Shown here piece by piece: positions 43,991 through 58,232 of a stretch of DNA of 64,000 bases (the first letter of the stretch is position 1; every line of letters begins with the position of its first letter). The notes below the pieces were generated by a model, which saw only the letters and a program-made list of their open reading frames with translations, did not search any database and was not told the origin of the DNA. Source of the stretch: Ciona savignyi. Taxonomy: Eukaryota; Chordata; Ascidiacea; Phlebobranchia; Cionidae. Position numbers and translations under genes: made by a program. The stretch spans positions 215,703-279,702 of the forward strand of contig CH001517.1 of the NCBI GenBank assembly GCA_000149265.1. Reading direction: 5' to 3'.

Positions 43991-46074
43991 TCATTTTGAC
44001 TTATCTTTTTTTTGTCGGAGGCGCATTCCACTTCCGTTATCGGCCGCATCAGCTGGTCGATGTTCGAGTGTAAGACTCTTTTTCTTATTGGATCCTTGTC
44101 GCTTCTAGGTGGTGCTGCGAATCTATTCCAATAAGTCTCTTCGAACTGGTGAATTGTTGGACCAGCTGGGTTACCGGCGCGTTGTCGAACAGGACTTTCG
44201 CCAGCATATGTTTATTCTTCGTCCATAGATGTTGCTGGAGAGAGTACGCTTCTCTCTTTCTTCCAGCCGATGTTGTGGCGGGCTAGGCGATGTCTTCTGT
44301 CCGACACTCCTCATAGACTTGCTTTGCGCTTTAGGCGGAAACTTCCAGGGGACAGTCCGCGCAGTCCGAATCGAGCTTTTCCACTGATGTTCTTGGTTGC
44401 TCAATCTTCGGATGATAAAATTCACTGCGCGGACATTTGGGATGTCGTTTTGATAATACTATCGACTTCCGCAAATGATTATCAAGCTCCTCCGACTAGT
44501 TGAATGGATGATCTTGATCAGTATTATCCCGGCTGCAGCGATCTTCTGCGGGTAAATTATCTTGTTGGTAGTCTGGAGGAAAAGAGCGATTGCACTTACC
44601 GCACGCGTAACGTGATGACTTGGCTCAGTGAGTGCTCAGCAGGTGGTTCGAAGCCTGGCTGTTAGTTTTCCTCGGTACTATGTGAGCGGGTCCTCTGTAG
44701 ATTAATTTCGAACTCTCATCCTTTAATTTCTGCCAAAAGCAACAACGGGTTAAATGGTTGGATTCCCCCTTCGATGTTAAGAAAAGGAGCGATTCTAACC
44801 GTGATGCTAATGTTTTACCCCTGAGTAATTGCAAATAAAGTTTTTTTTGCATTAACATATTATTTTTATGCTTAACTAAAACCTTACCGGCAGATTCTTC
44901 CATTTCTGTGTTTGCAAATTATATTTAAAAACTTTTTTTTAAGTCTCTGTAGTTATTAATGTCGCAATCAAAACATTGTCTGATTGCATTCATCCATCAG
45001 TTTTTTGTTAGCAATTATTCCCTTGTCCATATCAATAGTCACTAACCAATTAACACTCTCGACCTCGTGAAGGCGCAAAGTCTGATCTTTGACTCCTCGA
45101 ATGTCACCTCGACCATACTCGGTATACCGGTAGCGGTCTGTCTACAGGTTGTTCCCATTTTAATTGTTAGTTGTAACAAAATAGTCATTTTTGAATAATT
45201 ACCATTGGTTTTAAACATCTACACTTTTCGTAAAAAATTATGGCTCACTATACACCTTTGTTAATATAAGTTACCGGGGTAAAATGCTGCCCCTTGTTAT
45301 TTTTTTTAGCATATTTTATTGTGTTGGTCAACTTATTTAAGCAATCTTTCGTCGTACCGAAGTACGTCGTAAGCAATCTTTCGTCTCCTTTATCCTAAAA
45401 ATATACCTTAAAAGTCAATAAAGTTTACTTCGTCCCCCCCACCACGAAATCAATAAAGTTTACTGGGTCTTTTGACCCCGCCATTGATCGGTTGGTTTAT
45501 TTTAAATTAGAATCATCACACACAGTTGACTGCACAATTTCTTTGTATTTAGAAATGGAAGTGCGGAATAAAAATAAAGTAAAATCCAGTTCAAACAATT
45601 GTACAAACATTGGCGTTATTCATGCTTCGCCACCTTCGTTTTGTTGCTGCTCTTAGTAGGCCTAACTGTGGGTCACTAAAAAGGTCTTGTGATGATTTCG
45701 CCGGTTTTACGTTGTAGGAAAAAAAGACGGTGTCGATGCCGAAGATGCAGAGCTTGAACGACCAGTCAGTTCAATCAGTGCTTCACGTAATGACTGGCCG
45801 GTTTGCATCACTTTTTGTCCGCCATGTTTTTGCAACGCATCATTGTATGCAGCCGAACTATATGTTTTTATCGAAGGTTCGGCCAGGAACACTTCTAGGT
45901 TTCCGGTCGCAGTACATTTTGATGCAGTATCCTTTACATTCGACAGTATGCATGTTGCAACCCTTGATACCAGTAAGGAAAAGGGAGGCACCAATGTTTG
46001 CCATTTCTTGTCCATAACATCGCAGAACGTTAGATTCAGCGGTTTCCTCTTTAATGAGCTGCTTTTGGAGATTT
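43991..46074 (-). repeat. Sub-repeat S4, truncated at the unit end
   Basis: 2084 bp. Identical in layout to S2-S3 but ends at GGAGATTT, about 99 bp short, where the next unit starts. It has a local change near 44454 (GATAATACTATCG instead of GTTCTTCTATCG). Confidence 0.9.
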
Positions 46075-47872
46075 GGATTACAACTTTAAGCTGGAAGAAA
46101 GTTTTGTTGCTGCTGGAATTGCGCGTTTTTTTGTAACTAGAAGTACCGTTCTGCTATGTCTGGTATAGTTAGTAGGCGCTGCGAAAATACGTAACATTGC
46201 TATTGCTTTATTTAATTTCCCGCCACTTTTCGCTGATTGCCTTGAAATTCCTGATGTTAGCTTGTGCGCTACGAAACGTACGTTGATTGTTCCACGTGTT
46301 TTCTTTACTTTAAGTGCTTGACCTTTGAGTGTATTTCAGTTGCAAGAAGGTTGGTTTTGTTTCAGTGTTAAAATGCATTTAAAGCTCTGTTTCCCAAATA
46401 TTTTTTTCTACAGATATGTAAGAGTTTGTTTATAAATACTGATTCGTTGGATTAATCCAAAGTTCGGTAAGAATGTGTTTTTATAATGTTTATTTTTTAT
46501 TGTGTGAAAGTAGTAATTTGACTAGTAGCTTCTAGCAATGAACGGCAATGTTTTTAGAAACTTAAATATCATTGCAACACGCTTCTATAACCTTGAAATC
46601 GAACAATTGTCGGTTTTCTTAGCTTGGTGGATTAGTACGTCGCCTTGGTGGATTAGTAGGTCGGTACGTTCGTACCCGCCCGCTGGTCCATAGCGTCCCC
46701 CTGGTCCAAACGACAGATTATTATATTATTATTTATATGCCTGGATTTTGAAATGCCGGTTGCGCGATGGTGTCTTGTTGTTCTTGCGTTTTTTATGAAC
46801 CGCTTAATATTCGTGGAAAATTACAAATTATAAACCCCGCGGTCTTCTGCTGATTTTTTCTAACCCAAGCTATGAGGTACAGCAACATATGTTACATAAC
46901 TAAAATTTTTGTGCCCCCACCCAAGTTTAATTTATTCATCTCGGTAACCCAATGTTGAATGAGAAAACTTAAGGGGTTCAGTGTTTTAAGTCTAAAATTA
47001 TTCAATAGTACAAAGCTACCAGAGATGGTGAGTCTTATTCTATTTTTTATTGTGTTGTGTTAAACAGGGTCTTCATTTAATTGGTAATAATTTAATGATT
47101 AAATAGTTTGGGACATCTAAATCTCATTGGAATATTAACTACTAAATGTCTGTTGATTCAAAACCTAATAACGCACTCCATGCTTCTTAACTTCAGGTGT
47201 ATAAACCTTTGTTTTTTAAGCTTATTTTCAGCAAATGTTTTGACTTATGAAATCAGTGTCATTAAGTTATTGAATTCCAAACAATTTTAATTTTACTGTG
47301 GTTTCAAAAAACCATAACTCTAAAACCTTTTCTTCTTTGCGTAATAAGACACACCAGAATTATTTAGAAAGTCGGTTGTTTTACAAAAAGAGGTGGTTAA
47401 CACGTGGTTGTCAAAAGTTTGCTGAAATTCAGTGTATACTACTGGATAAAGCATAATTTTAATGGAAATTATAGTGTAGTTATTAAACATAAGTTACCGT
47501 ATAACGTATGGCATATATAGTTAACATGTGACATATTTAAGATAAAATAAGTTTGTAACATTTGTTTATGTTAATTAGTTAAAACAATCTTTCACAGAAT
47601 TGTTGTCGATTTTCAAGATCGTGTTTAATCCCTATATCTGAAAATCGTTCACTTTGTTTTGTTTTCAAGTTCTTCTGTCAACATACTCTGGTTTCATTAT
47701 GTATAAATTTAAAGTGGTGACTTTTGGTTTATTGATTTTCAGGTCAATTGTGGTCATTTTGGCTTTAATTTCCTTTTATTGTCTGCTGTGTAAATACTCT
47801 TGTGTTTTTTTGCCTAAAAATCTTTTTCTTTAAGCTTTTTTTTCTTTTCTTAAACTTAAATTGCAATTGCTA

Positions 47873-50330
47873 AATCTGCTCGGGATTTAGCGATGGTTCG
47901 CTCAGTTGTGATAAACTACCACGCGCAATCTTACTGGATTCAATAGCATTTAAAGTCCACTTTTCCCAAAGCATCCAATAACTTTGTACAAATGCGACGA
48001 CGGTTCTGGCAATATGCCACCTGTTTCCTTCCTTCATGACGAGAGATTGGAGAGGTCATCTGGAATGGTATCTGCTTGATCTGGTGTTAATTAAGTCTTG
48101 CAACTGTCGAAAAGGACAGTGTAGCAGGCTGTCTTGAAAGAAGTACTCGTCGTTTTTTGACAGCAACCAGTACAATTTGAGAAGAGCACCTTTCATGCAC
48201 ATTTCGTGTACTATAAGTAAATTTGTGCAGAAAATCAAACAGTGACATGTTTTCTGCGGTGATTGGCCTTTGAGTATATTTCTCAACCGTGGAATCTGAA
48301 TGGGCTCTTTGGTCGTGTGGGCATGATGTATCTTTTAGTATCCGAAGGAGTGTGAGCTACTTTGATGCTAGAAAGAGATATGGCCATTTCCGGCTCTGCT
48401 GGCGTGAGCTGAGAAAGATAATGGTACGCTGCATCTCGTATCTCTATACTTCATAAAGAGGAATTATTTCTATACTTCGAAACATATCCTGTTACATAAC
48501 GTAGGAGGAGGGAATTGTCATTTGCCACTTGAACGTCCATGGAGCATCTAAGTGACGTGAGAAGAGTGTCAATGTATGGTCGTAAATTGAGTGCGTGCGC
48601 TTGCTCTGAGCGTTTCAGAAGCATTCTAGTTCCTTGTGTGCTTGTTTGGAACTTGTTGGGCTCCGCCCGTGTGACTAAACCGCACACGGGTTGCTTGCTC
48701 TTTTGTGTTGTATACACAAGCTCTGCAAATGTCCTTGAGCTTGTCGGAATATCCGCAGAAAATCTTTCTATATCCACAGCATCGAGATGATCCAGCCAAG
48801 CCACGAAGTGGACGTGAAGTGTTCCACGCTGTTGGAACTCGAATCTGTATCACAGTACATAATGTCAGAGAAAGCTTGTAAGTATTGCTGGAGATTTATG
48901 GAACATAAGGAAAGAAATTACTTGTTACCTGTAGAAATATGTTTTGACGTTTGATTGCCTTTATGCCATATTTCTCAGTAAATGGTTTGTCCAACTGTGT
49001 TTATTTTTTCCAGTAATGTAGCCGCGCTGTAGTTCTTGTAAAACGTGGGCAATGTGAACTGTTTCTATCAATGGTATACCAGTGGAACCACACCCCGCCA
49101 TGCTCATTCGTTCTTTTAGCCAGTCGGGCCGTGGAAATGTCCATTCATATGGGCTCACAGTGATGAAAATGTTAGGAGGCCCGAACTGTCGCACTGCGTC
49201 AATTAGGCAAGAATGATGCCACTGCCAGTAAGTTGGCGAAAATATTTTGCTGTCAAGGGCCCATGCTGGACTACATCCAGAAGTGCGTCCACTTTTATCG
49301 TTTTGTAAAGCCATCTATCATACTGGAAACGGAGTAATGGGAAGGACATGCTGTAGTCCACAACAGGAGAAAAAAACTTTTGACATAAAACTTTTCTTCC
49401 GACTGATATGTGATTCTCCTCCTGTCTGTGATGATTCACAAAGATGTTTGTTTCCATGGATATAAGAGCGGCCATAGTGCTGTTTCAATGTATTTGATCT
49501 GAAAATGAGATACTGTAAAGAAACTAAAAAACAAATAATATGACACGTGTATCTAAAAAGGGGAAAAAAGCTAACCAGGAAGAGGTGATAAAACGGCAGT
49601 CGATGGGAGAGACTTCCTTTCCTCTTGATCATGAACGAAAGTAGCATATGCGCTTCTCTCATCATGAACAAGCACATTAAACGCCTTTTTCAAGTCTTTG
49701 CCTCTGTGGTAGCTCACATATTTTCTGTATGCGTTGAGAAACAGTACTTGTTTTCAAAGATGCTGCTACACCCCACATCCTTGCAACGATACCCGTGCTG
49801 CCTCTTGCTCGTACTGCCAACATAGAGGTCATACAAAGCCAAGATTGTTTGGTCAGAAGAAGTCAGTCTACGAAGTTCTTGCGGCCATCTCCTTATGCAA
49901 AGGGACGTGGTAGCAAGTGCTTTCACAAACGCATTTCTCCACAGGGCGAGCATCTCGTGACGAGAATGATGGCATCATCACACGTGGAATAAGTGATCCG
50001 CACATATGACAAGTCCTCCAAGCTTTCTCCTCGGCCCAGCGGCGAATCGCTATGCCAGTATCAAGCCCTGCTACGTGTTCTTCTGAAAATTGTTGCGCAC
50101 ATATGGCAACACGCTGCAGTTTGAAGACGCTTCAAGCGTTCTTCATCTAACGTTTGGTGTCGTTGAAATTGAAGAGAAGCCTTCAAAAGATTTGCCATTA
50201 GCTACTACAAATACTCAATTACTTTCCGATGAATTAAACAAACGCATTTACCGATTGGTTGTGGATTATTGTTTCTGGATGTGGCGAAACTTGTTGTTGA
50301 GAGGACATTTTTCAGAACATGTATAACTGT
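47873..50330 (-). pseudogene. Rep (HUH) region, array unit 2
   Basis: Same helicase-less structure as unit 1. The 117-codon HUH/tyrosine exon 48451-48804 is open. Upstream, a CAA-to-TAA change (stop at 48961-48963) truncates the N domain after LLRNMA, which unit 4 shares. The 4-nt insertion, 13-nt deletion and altered splice junction of unit 1 are present. There are extra bases near 49618, 49690 and 49887. Confidence 0.85.
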
Positions 50331-51095
50331 GTACACACGATTTAAACTCTTAATATTTCAGATAGTTGTCTGTAACATAAAAAAAAAACGTTTTATAAAA
50401 TTGATCTTGCTAAAAAACAACAAGTAAAAGTTTTATCATAGGTGAACCGGGCTGTAAAGTAAATACTTGGGCGGCAAACTGAAAAAATTATAATGATTGG
50501 ACGGACTATAAGGAGCGCTCAATAATATATCACCATTTGGTAGAACGGGAGTTGTAAAACTTTTTAAACCCGTACAAGAGAATGGCGACCGCTGATTGCC
50601 CAACGATTACAACTTCGCTTCAAGTTAGATAAACATCTATCCTGTTCTTGACGTTTCGCGCTTTTCGCTTCTAGCTAAAGACGGTTGCTGATAAAAAATC
50701 GCACTACTGGTGCATTCTGCTTCTTCTTGGGTGTTGTAGGTTGAAAAATCTTGTAGGTTGAAAAAATCTCTTCTGAATCTCTTTTTATAGTGGAAGTGCA
50801 ACTAAGTGTGCACACCTTGATTTGCGACCCAGTTATATACCTTTTAACGTATTTAAAAAAAAAATTAAAATACAAAAAAAAATGAGCCAAGCATTTGTCT
50901 CATACTCGGTATACCGAGTCGACAGGCCAAGGTAGATCCATCCACTGGACAGAATATGGAGCGTGCAAGATTCCCTGTTTTTAAATCTTCGTTAAAGTTC
51001 TATCAACTTACTCAGGTTTAATTGTGTAGAAATTGAAAGTAATGACTTTGGGATGTGATTTATCTGGTTCAATGTTGCTAGGATTGATTTTCAGG

Positions 51096-53195
51096 TCATT
51101 TTGACTTATCTTTTTTTTGTCGGAGGCGCATTCCACTTCCGTTATCGGCCGCATCAGCTGGTCGATGTTCGAGTGTAAGACTCTTTTTCTTATTGGATCC
51201 TTGTCGCTTCTAGGTGGTGCTGCGAACCTATTCCAATAAGTCTCTTCGAACTGGTGTATTGTTGGACCAGCTGGGTTACCGGCGCGTTGTCGAACAGGAC
51301 CTTCGCCAGCATATGTTTATTCTTCGTCCATAGATGTTGCTGGAGAGAGTACGCTTCTCTCTTTCTTCCAGCCGATGTTATGGCGGGCTAGGCGATGTCT
51401 TCTGTCCGACACTCCTCATAGACTTGCTTTGCGCTTTAGGCGGAAACATCCAGGGGACAGTCCGCGCAGTCCGAATCGAGCTTTTCCACTGATGTTCTTG
51501 GTTGCTCAATCTTCGGATGATGAAATTCACTGCGCGGACATTTGGGATATCGTTTTGTTCTTCTATCGACTTCCGCAAATGATTATCAAGCATCTCCGAC
51601 TAGTTGAATGGATGATCTTGAGTATTATCCCGGCTGCAGCGATCTTCTGCGGGTAAATTATCTTGTTGGTAGTCTGGAGGAAAAGAGCGATTGCACTTAC
51701 CGCACGCGTAACGTGATGACTTGGCTCAGTGAGTGCTCAGCAGGTGGTTCGAAGCCTGGCTGTTAGTTTTCCTCGGTACTATGGTGAGCGGGTCCTCTGT
51801 AGATTAATTTCGAACTCTCATCCTTTAATTTCTGCCAAAAGCAACAACGGGTTAAATGGGTTGGATTCCCCCTTCGATGTTAAGAAAAGGAGCGATTCTA
51901 ACCGTGATGCTAATGTTTTACCCCTGAGTAATTGCAAATAAAGTTTTTTTTGCATTAACATATTATTTTTATGCTTAACTAGAACCCTTACCGGCAGATT
52001 CTTCCATTTCTGTGTTTGCAAATTATATTTAAAAACTTTTTTTTAAGTCTCTGTAGTTATTAATGTCGCAATCAAAACATTGTCTGATTGCATTCATCCA
52101 TCAGTTTTTTGTTAGCAATTATTCCCTTGTCCATATCAATAGTCACTAACCAATTAACACTCTCGACCTCGTGAAGGCGCAAAGTCTGATCTTTGACTCC
52201 TCGAATGTCACCTCGACCATACTCGGTATACCGGTAGCGGTCTGTCTACAGGTTGTTCCCATTTTAATTGTTAGTTGTAACAAAATAGTCATTTTTGAAT
52301 AATTACCATTGGTTTTAAACATCTACACTTTTCGTAAAAAATTATGGCTCACTATACACCTTTGTTAATATAAGTTACCGGGGTAAAATGCTGCCCCTTG
52401 TTATTTTTTTTAGCATATTTTATTGTGTTGGTCAACTTATTTAAGCAATCTTTCGTCGTACCGAAGTACGTCGTAAGCAATCTTTCGTCACCTTTATCCT
52501 AAAAATATACCTTAAAAGTCAATAAAGTTTACTTCGTCCCCCCACCACGAAATCAATAAAGTTTACTGGGTATTTTGACCCCGCATTGATCGGTTGGTTT
52601 ATTTTAAATTAGAATCATCACACACAGTTGACTGCACAATTTCTTTGTATTTAGAAATGGAAGTGCGGAATAAAAATAACAAAGTAAAATCCAGTTCAAA
52701 CAATTGTACAAACATTGGCGTTATTCATGCTTCGCCACCTTCGTTTTGTTGCTGCTCTTAGAAATTTTCTTCGTTAAAGCAGGTAACTGTGGGTCACTAA
52801 AAAGGTCTTGTGATGATTCCGCCGGTTTTACGTTGTAGGAAAAAAAGACGGTGTCGATGCCGAAAATGCAGAGCTTGAACGACCAGTCAGTTCAATCAGT
52901 GCTTCACGTAATGACTGGCCGGTTTGCATCACTTTTTTTCCGCCATGTTTTTGCAACGCATCATTGTATGCAGCCGAACTATATGTTTTTATCGAAGGCT
53001 CGGCCAGGAACACTTCTAGGTTTCCGGTCGCAGTACATTTTGATGCAGTATCCTTTACATTCGACAGTATGCATGTTGCAACCCTTGATACCAGTAAGGA
53101 AAAGGGAGGCACCAATGTTTGCCATTTCTTGTCCATAACATCGCAGAACGTTAGATTCAGCGGTTTCCTCTTTAATGAGCTGCTTTTGGAGATTT
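51096..53195 (-). repeat. Sub-repeat of unit 2, single and truncated
   Basis: Starts at the TCATTTTGAC word and ends at GGAGATTT, like S4. Near 52760-52785 a segment reading GAAATTTTCTTCGTTAAAGC replaces the AGTAGGCCTAACTG of S1-S4; this is shared with unit 3. Confidence 0.9.
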
Positions 53196-55010
53196 GGATT
53201 ACAACTTTAAGCTGGAAGAAAGTTTTGTTGCTGCTGGAATTGCGCGTTTTTTTGTAACTAGAAGTACCGTTCTGCTATGTACTGGTATAGTTAGTAGGCG
53301 CTGCGAAAATACGTAACATTGCTATTGCTTTATTTAATTTCCCGCCACTTTTCGCTGATTGCCTTGAAATTCCTGATGTTAGCTTGTGCGCTACGAAACG
53401 TACGTTGATTGGTTCCACGTGTTTTCTTTACTTTAAGTGCTTGACCTTTGAGTGTATTTCAGTTGCAAGAAGGTTGGTTTTGTTTCAGTGTTAAAATGCA
53501 TTTAAAGCTCTGTTTCCCAAATATTTTTTTTCTACAGATATGTAAGAGTTTGTTTATAAATACTGATTCGTTGGATTAATCCAAAGTTCGGTAAGAATGT
53601 GTTTTTATAATGTTTATTTTTTATTGTGTGAAAGTAGTAATTTGACTAGTAGCTTCTAGCAATGAACGGCAATGTTTTTAGAAACTTAAATATCATTGCA
53701 ACACGCTTCTATAACCTTGAAATCGAACAATTGTCGGTTTTCTTAGCTTGGTGGATTAGTACGTCGCCTTGGTGGATTAGTAGGGTCGGTACGTTCGTAC
53801 CCGCCCGCTGGTCCATAGCGTCCCCCTGGTCCAAACGACAGATTATTATATTATTATTTATATGCCTGGATTTTGAAATGCCGGTTGCGCGATGGTGTCT
53901 TGTTGTTCTTGCGTTTTTTATGAACCGCTTAATATTCGTGGAAAATTACAAATTATAAACCCCGCGGTCTTCTGCTGATTTTTTCTAACCCAAGCTATGA
54001 GGTACAGCAACATATGTTACATAACTAAAATTTTTGTGCCCCCACCCAAGTTTAATTTATTCATCTCGGTAACCCAATGTTGAATGAGAAAAACTTAAGG
54101 GGTTCAGTGTTTTAAGTCTAAAATTATTCAATAGTACAAAGCTACCAGAGATGGTGAGTCTTATTCTATTTTTTATTGTGTTGTGTTAAACAGGGTCTTC
54201 ATTTAATTGGTAATAATTTAATGATTAAATAGTTTGGGACATCTAAATCTCATTGGAATATTAACTACTAAATGTCTGTTGATTCAAAACCTAATAACGC
54301 ACTCCATGCTTCTTAACTTCAGGTGTATAAACTTCTTTGTTTTTTAAGCTTATTTTCAGCAAATGTTTTGACTTATGAAATCAGTGTCATTAAGTTATTG
54401 AATTCCAAACAATTTTAATTTTACTGTGGTTTCAAAAAACCATAACTCTAAAACCTTTTCTTCTTTGCGTAATAAGACACACCAGAATTATTTAGAAAAG
54501 TCGGTTGTTTTACAAAAAGAAGGTGGTTAACACGTGTGGGGTTGTCAAAAGTTTGCTGAAATTCAGTGTATACACTACTGGATAAAGCATAATTTTAATG
54601 GAAATTATAGTGTAGTTATTAAACATAAGTTACCGTATAACGTATGGCATATATAGTTAACATGTGACATATTTAAGATAAAATAAGTTTGTAACATTTG
54701 TTTATGTTAATTAGTTAAAACAAGCTTTCACAGAATTGTTGTCGATTTTCAAGATCGTGTTTAATCCCTATATCTGAAAATCGTTCACTTTGTTTTGTTT
54801 TCAAGTTCTTCTGTCAACATACTCTGGTTTCATTATGTATAAATTTAAAGTGGTGACTTTTGGTTTATTGATTTTCAGGTCAATTGTGGTCATTTTGGCT
54901 TTAATTTCCTTTTATTGTCTGCTGTGTAAATACTCTTGTGTTTTTTTGCCTAAAAATCTTTTTCTTTAAGCTTTTTTTTCTTTTCTTAAACTTAAATTGC
55001 AATTGCTAAA

Positions 55011-57465
55011 TCTGCTCGGGATTTAGCGATGGTTCGCTCAGTTGTGATAAACTACCACGCGCAATCTTACTGGATTCAATAGCATTTAAAGTCCACTTTT
55101 CCCAAAGCATCCAATAACTTTGTACAAATGCGACGACGGTTCTGGCAATATGCCACCTGTTTCCTTCCTTCATGACGAGAGATTGGAGAGGTCATCTGGA
55201 ATGGTATCTGCTTGAGCTGGTGTTAATTAAGTCTTGCAACTGTCGAAAAGGACAGTGTAGCAGGCTGTCTTGAAAGAAGTACTCGTGGTTTTTTGACAGC
55301 AACCAGTACAATTTGAGAAGAGCACCTTTCATGCACATTTCGTGTACTATAAGTAAATTTGTGCAGAAAATCAAACAGTGACATGTTTTCTGCGGTGATT
55401 GGCCTTTGAGTATTTTCTCAACCGTGGAATCTGAATGGGCTCTTTGGTCGTGTGGGCATGATGTATCTTTTAGTATCCGAAGGAGTGTGAGCTACTTTGA
55501 TGCTAGAAAGAGATATGGCCATTTCCGGCTCTGCTGGCGTGAGCTGAGAAAGATAATGGTACGCTGCATCTCGTATCTCTATACTTCATAAAGAGGAATT
55601 ATCTCTATACTTCGAAACATATCCTGTTACATAACGTAGGAGGAGGGGAATTTTCATTTGCCACTTGAACGTCCATGGAGCATCTAAGTGACGTGAGAAG
55701 AGTGTCAATGTATGGTCGTAAATTGAGTGCGTGCGCTTGCTCTGAGCGTTTCAGAAGCATTCTAGTTCCTTGTGTGCTTGTTTGGAACTTGTTGGGCTCC
55801 GCCCGTGTGACTAAACCGCACACGGGTTGCTTGCTCTTTTATGTTGTTGTATACACAAGCTCTGCAAATGTCCTTGAGCTTGTCGGAATATCCGCAGAAA
55901 ATCTTTCTATATCCACAGCATCGAGATGATCCAGCCAAGCCACGAAGTGGACGTGAAGTGTTCCACGCTGTTGGAACTCGAATCTGTATCACAGTACATA
56001 ATGTCAGAGAAAGCTTGTAAGTATTGCTGGAGATTTATGGAACATAAGGAAAGAAATTATTTGTTACCTGTAGAAATATGTTTTGACGTTTGATTGCCTT
56101 TGTGCCATATTTCTCAGTAAATGGTTTGTCCAACTGTGTTTATTTTTTCCAGTAATGTAGCCGCGCTGCAGTTCTTGTAAAACGTGGGCAATGTGAACTG
56201 TTTCTATCAATGGTATACCAGTGGAACCACACCCCGCCATGCTCATTCGTTCTTTTAGCCAGTCGGGCCGTGGAAATGTCCATTCATATGGGCTCACAGT
56301 GATGAAAATGTTAGGAGGCCCGAACTGTCGCACTGCGTCAATTAGGCAAGAATGATGCCACTGCCAGTAAGTTGGCGAAAATATTTTGCTGTCAAGGGCC
56401 CTTGCTGGACTACATCCAGAAGTGCGTCCACTTTTATCGTTTTGTAAAGCCATCTATCATACTGGAAACGGAGTAATGGGAAGGACATGCTGTAGTCCAC
56501 AACAGGAGAAAAAAACTTTTGACATAAAACTTTTCTTCCGACTGATATGTGATTCTCCTCCTGTCTGTGATGATTCACAAAGATGTTTGTTTCCATGGAT
56601 ATAAGAGCGGCCATAGTGCTGTTTCAATGTATTTGATCTGAAAATGAGATACTGTAAAGAAACTAAAAAACAAATAATATGACACGTGTATCTAAAAAGG
56701 GGAAAAAAGCTAACCAGGAAGAGGTGATAAAACGGCAGTCGATGGGAGAGACTTCCTTCCTCTTGATCATGAACGAAAGTAGCATATGCGCTTCTCTCAT
56801 CATGAACAAGCACATTAAACGCCTTTTCAAGTCTTTGCCTCTGTGGTAGCTCACATATTTTCTGTATGCGTTGAGAAACAGTACTTGTTTTCAAAGATGC
56901 TGCTACACCCCCATCCTTGCAACGATACCCGTGCTGCCTCTTGCTCGTACTGCCAACATAGAGGTCATACAAAGCCAAGATTGTTTGGTCAGAAGAAGTC
57001 AGTCTACGAAGTTCTTGCGGCCACTCCTTATGCAAAGGGACGTGGTAGCAAGTGCTTTCACAAACGCATTTCTCCACAGGGCGAGCATCTCGTGACGAGA
57101 ATGATGGCATCATCACACGTGGAATAAGTGATCCGCACATATGACAAGTCCTCCAAGCTTTCTCCTCGGCCCAGCGGCGAATCGCTATGCCAGTATCAAG
57201 CCCTGCTACGTGTTCTTCTGAAAATTGTTGCGCACATATGGCAACACGCTGCAGTTTGAAGACGCTTCAAGCGTTCTTCATCTAACGTTTGGTGTCGTTG
57301 AAATTGAAGAGAAGCCTTCAAAAGATTTGCCATTAGCTACTACAAATACTCAATTACTTTCCGATGAATTAAACAAACGCATTTACCGATTGGTTGTGGA
57401 TTATTGTTTCTGGATGTGGCGAAACTTGTTGTTGAGAGGACATTTTTCAGAACATGTATAACTGT
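55011..57465 (-). pseudogene. Rep (HUH) region, array unit 3
   Basis: N-terminal part open from 57140. The HUH region is present at about 55930-55980, but an extra G near 55650 shifts the frame before the tyrosines, as in the copy at 3775. A 3-nt insertion near 55845 adds a residue. The splice-junction, 4-nt and 13-nt lesions are shared with the other units. The ORF containing FFQDSLLHCPFRQLQDL (55192-55374) is shortened by a 2-nt deletion in the GAGTATTTTCTC stretch near 55410. Confidence 0.85.
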
Positions 57466-58232
57466 GTACACACGATTTAAACTCTTAATATTTCAGATAG
57501 TTGTCTGTAACATAAAAAAAAAACGTTTTATAAAAAATTGATCTTGCTAAAAAACAACAAGTAAAAGTTTTATCATAGGTGAACCGGGCTGTAAAGTAAA
57601 TACTTGGGCGGCAAACTGAAAAAATTATAATGATTGGACGGACTATAAGGAGCGCTCAATAATATATCACCATTTGGTAGAACGGGAGTTGTAAAACTTT
57701 TTAAACCCGTACAAGAGAATGGCGACCGCTGATTGCCCAACGATTACAACTTCGCTTCAAGTTAGATAAACATCTATCCTGTTCTTGACGTTTCGCGCTT
57801 TTCGCTTCTAGCTAAAGACGGTTGCTGATAAAAAATCGCACTACTGGTGCATTCTGCTTCTTCTTGGGTGTTGTAGGTTGAAAAATCTTGTAGGTTGAAA
57901 AAATCTCTTCTGAATCTCTTTTTATAGTGGAAGTGCAACTAAGTGTGCACACCTTGATTTGCGACCCAGTTATATACCTTTTAACGTATTTAAAAAAAAA
58001 ATTAAAATACAAAAAAAAATGAGCCAAGCATTTGTCTCATACTCGGTATACCGAGTCGACAGGCCAAGGTAGATCCATCCACTGGACAGAATATGGAGCG
58101 TGCAAGATTCCCTGTTTTTAAATCTTCGTTAAAGTTCTATCAACTTACTCAGGTTTAATTGTGTAGAAATTGAAAGTAATGACTTTGGGATGTGATTTAT
58201 CTGGTTCAATGTTGCTAGGATTGATTTTCAGG

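Larger units (their letters stand above)
32449..46074 (-). repeat. Array unit 1 (13.6 kb, sub-repeat amplified four-fold)
   Basis: 32449-33194 is a leader not present in the copy at 1-8 kb. It contains paired TTGGTGGATTAGTA words near 32972-33005 and an ATT microsatellite at 33064-33088. 33195-34215 is the Helentron flank. 34216-36680 is Rep. 36681-37447 is the 5' flank with an R2 scrap at about 37250-37330. 37448-46074 is four sub-repeats. It lacks a 30-bp stretch near 32812 that units 2-4 all carry. Confidence 0.9.
46075..53195 (-). repeat. Array unit 2 (7121 bp)
   Basis: Same order as unit 1 with one sub-repeat (51096-53195). It shares with unit 4 a set of changes absent from units 1 and 3 (GCTGTAGTTC, GGGCCCATGCTGG, a nonsense codon in Rep). 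Its sub-repeat is S1-like on the left (AAACATCCAGG) and S2-S4-like further right (CTAATGTTTTACC), with private changes shared only with unit 3 near the end. Confidence 0.9.

Noticed and set aside
37448..46074. CRISPR-like array
   Set aside because: The period is 2183 bp with no short repeat/spacer structure, and the context is eukaryotic.
53662..53958. 98-codon plus frame in the leader of unit 3
   Set aside because: Open only because of one extra G near 53784; the same region in units 1, 2 and 4 is interrupted.
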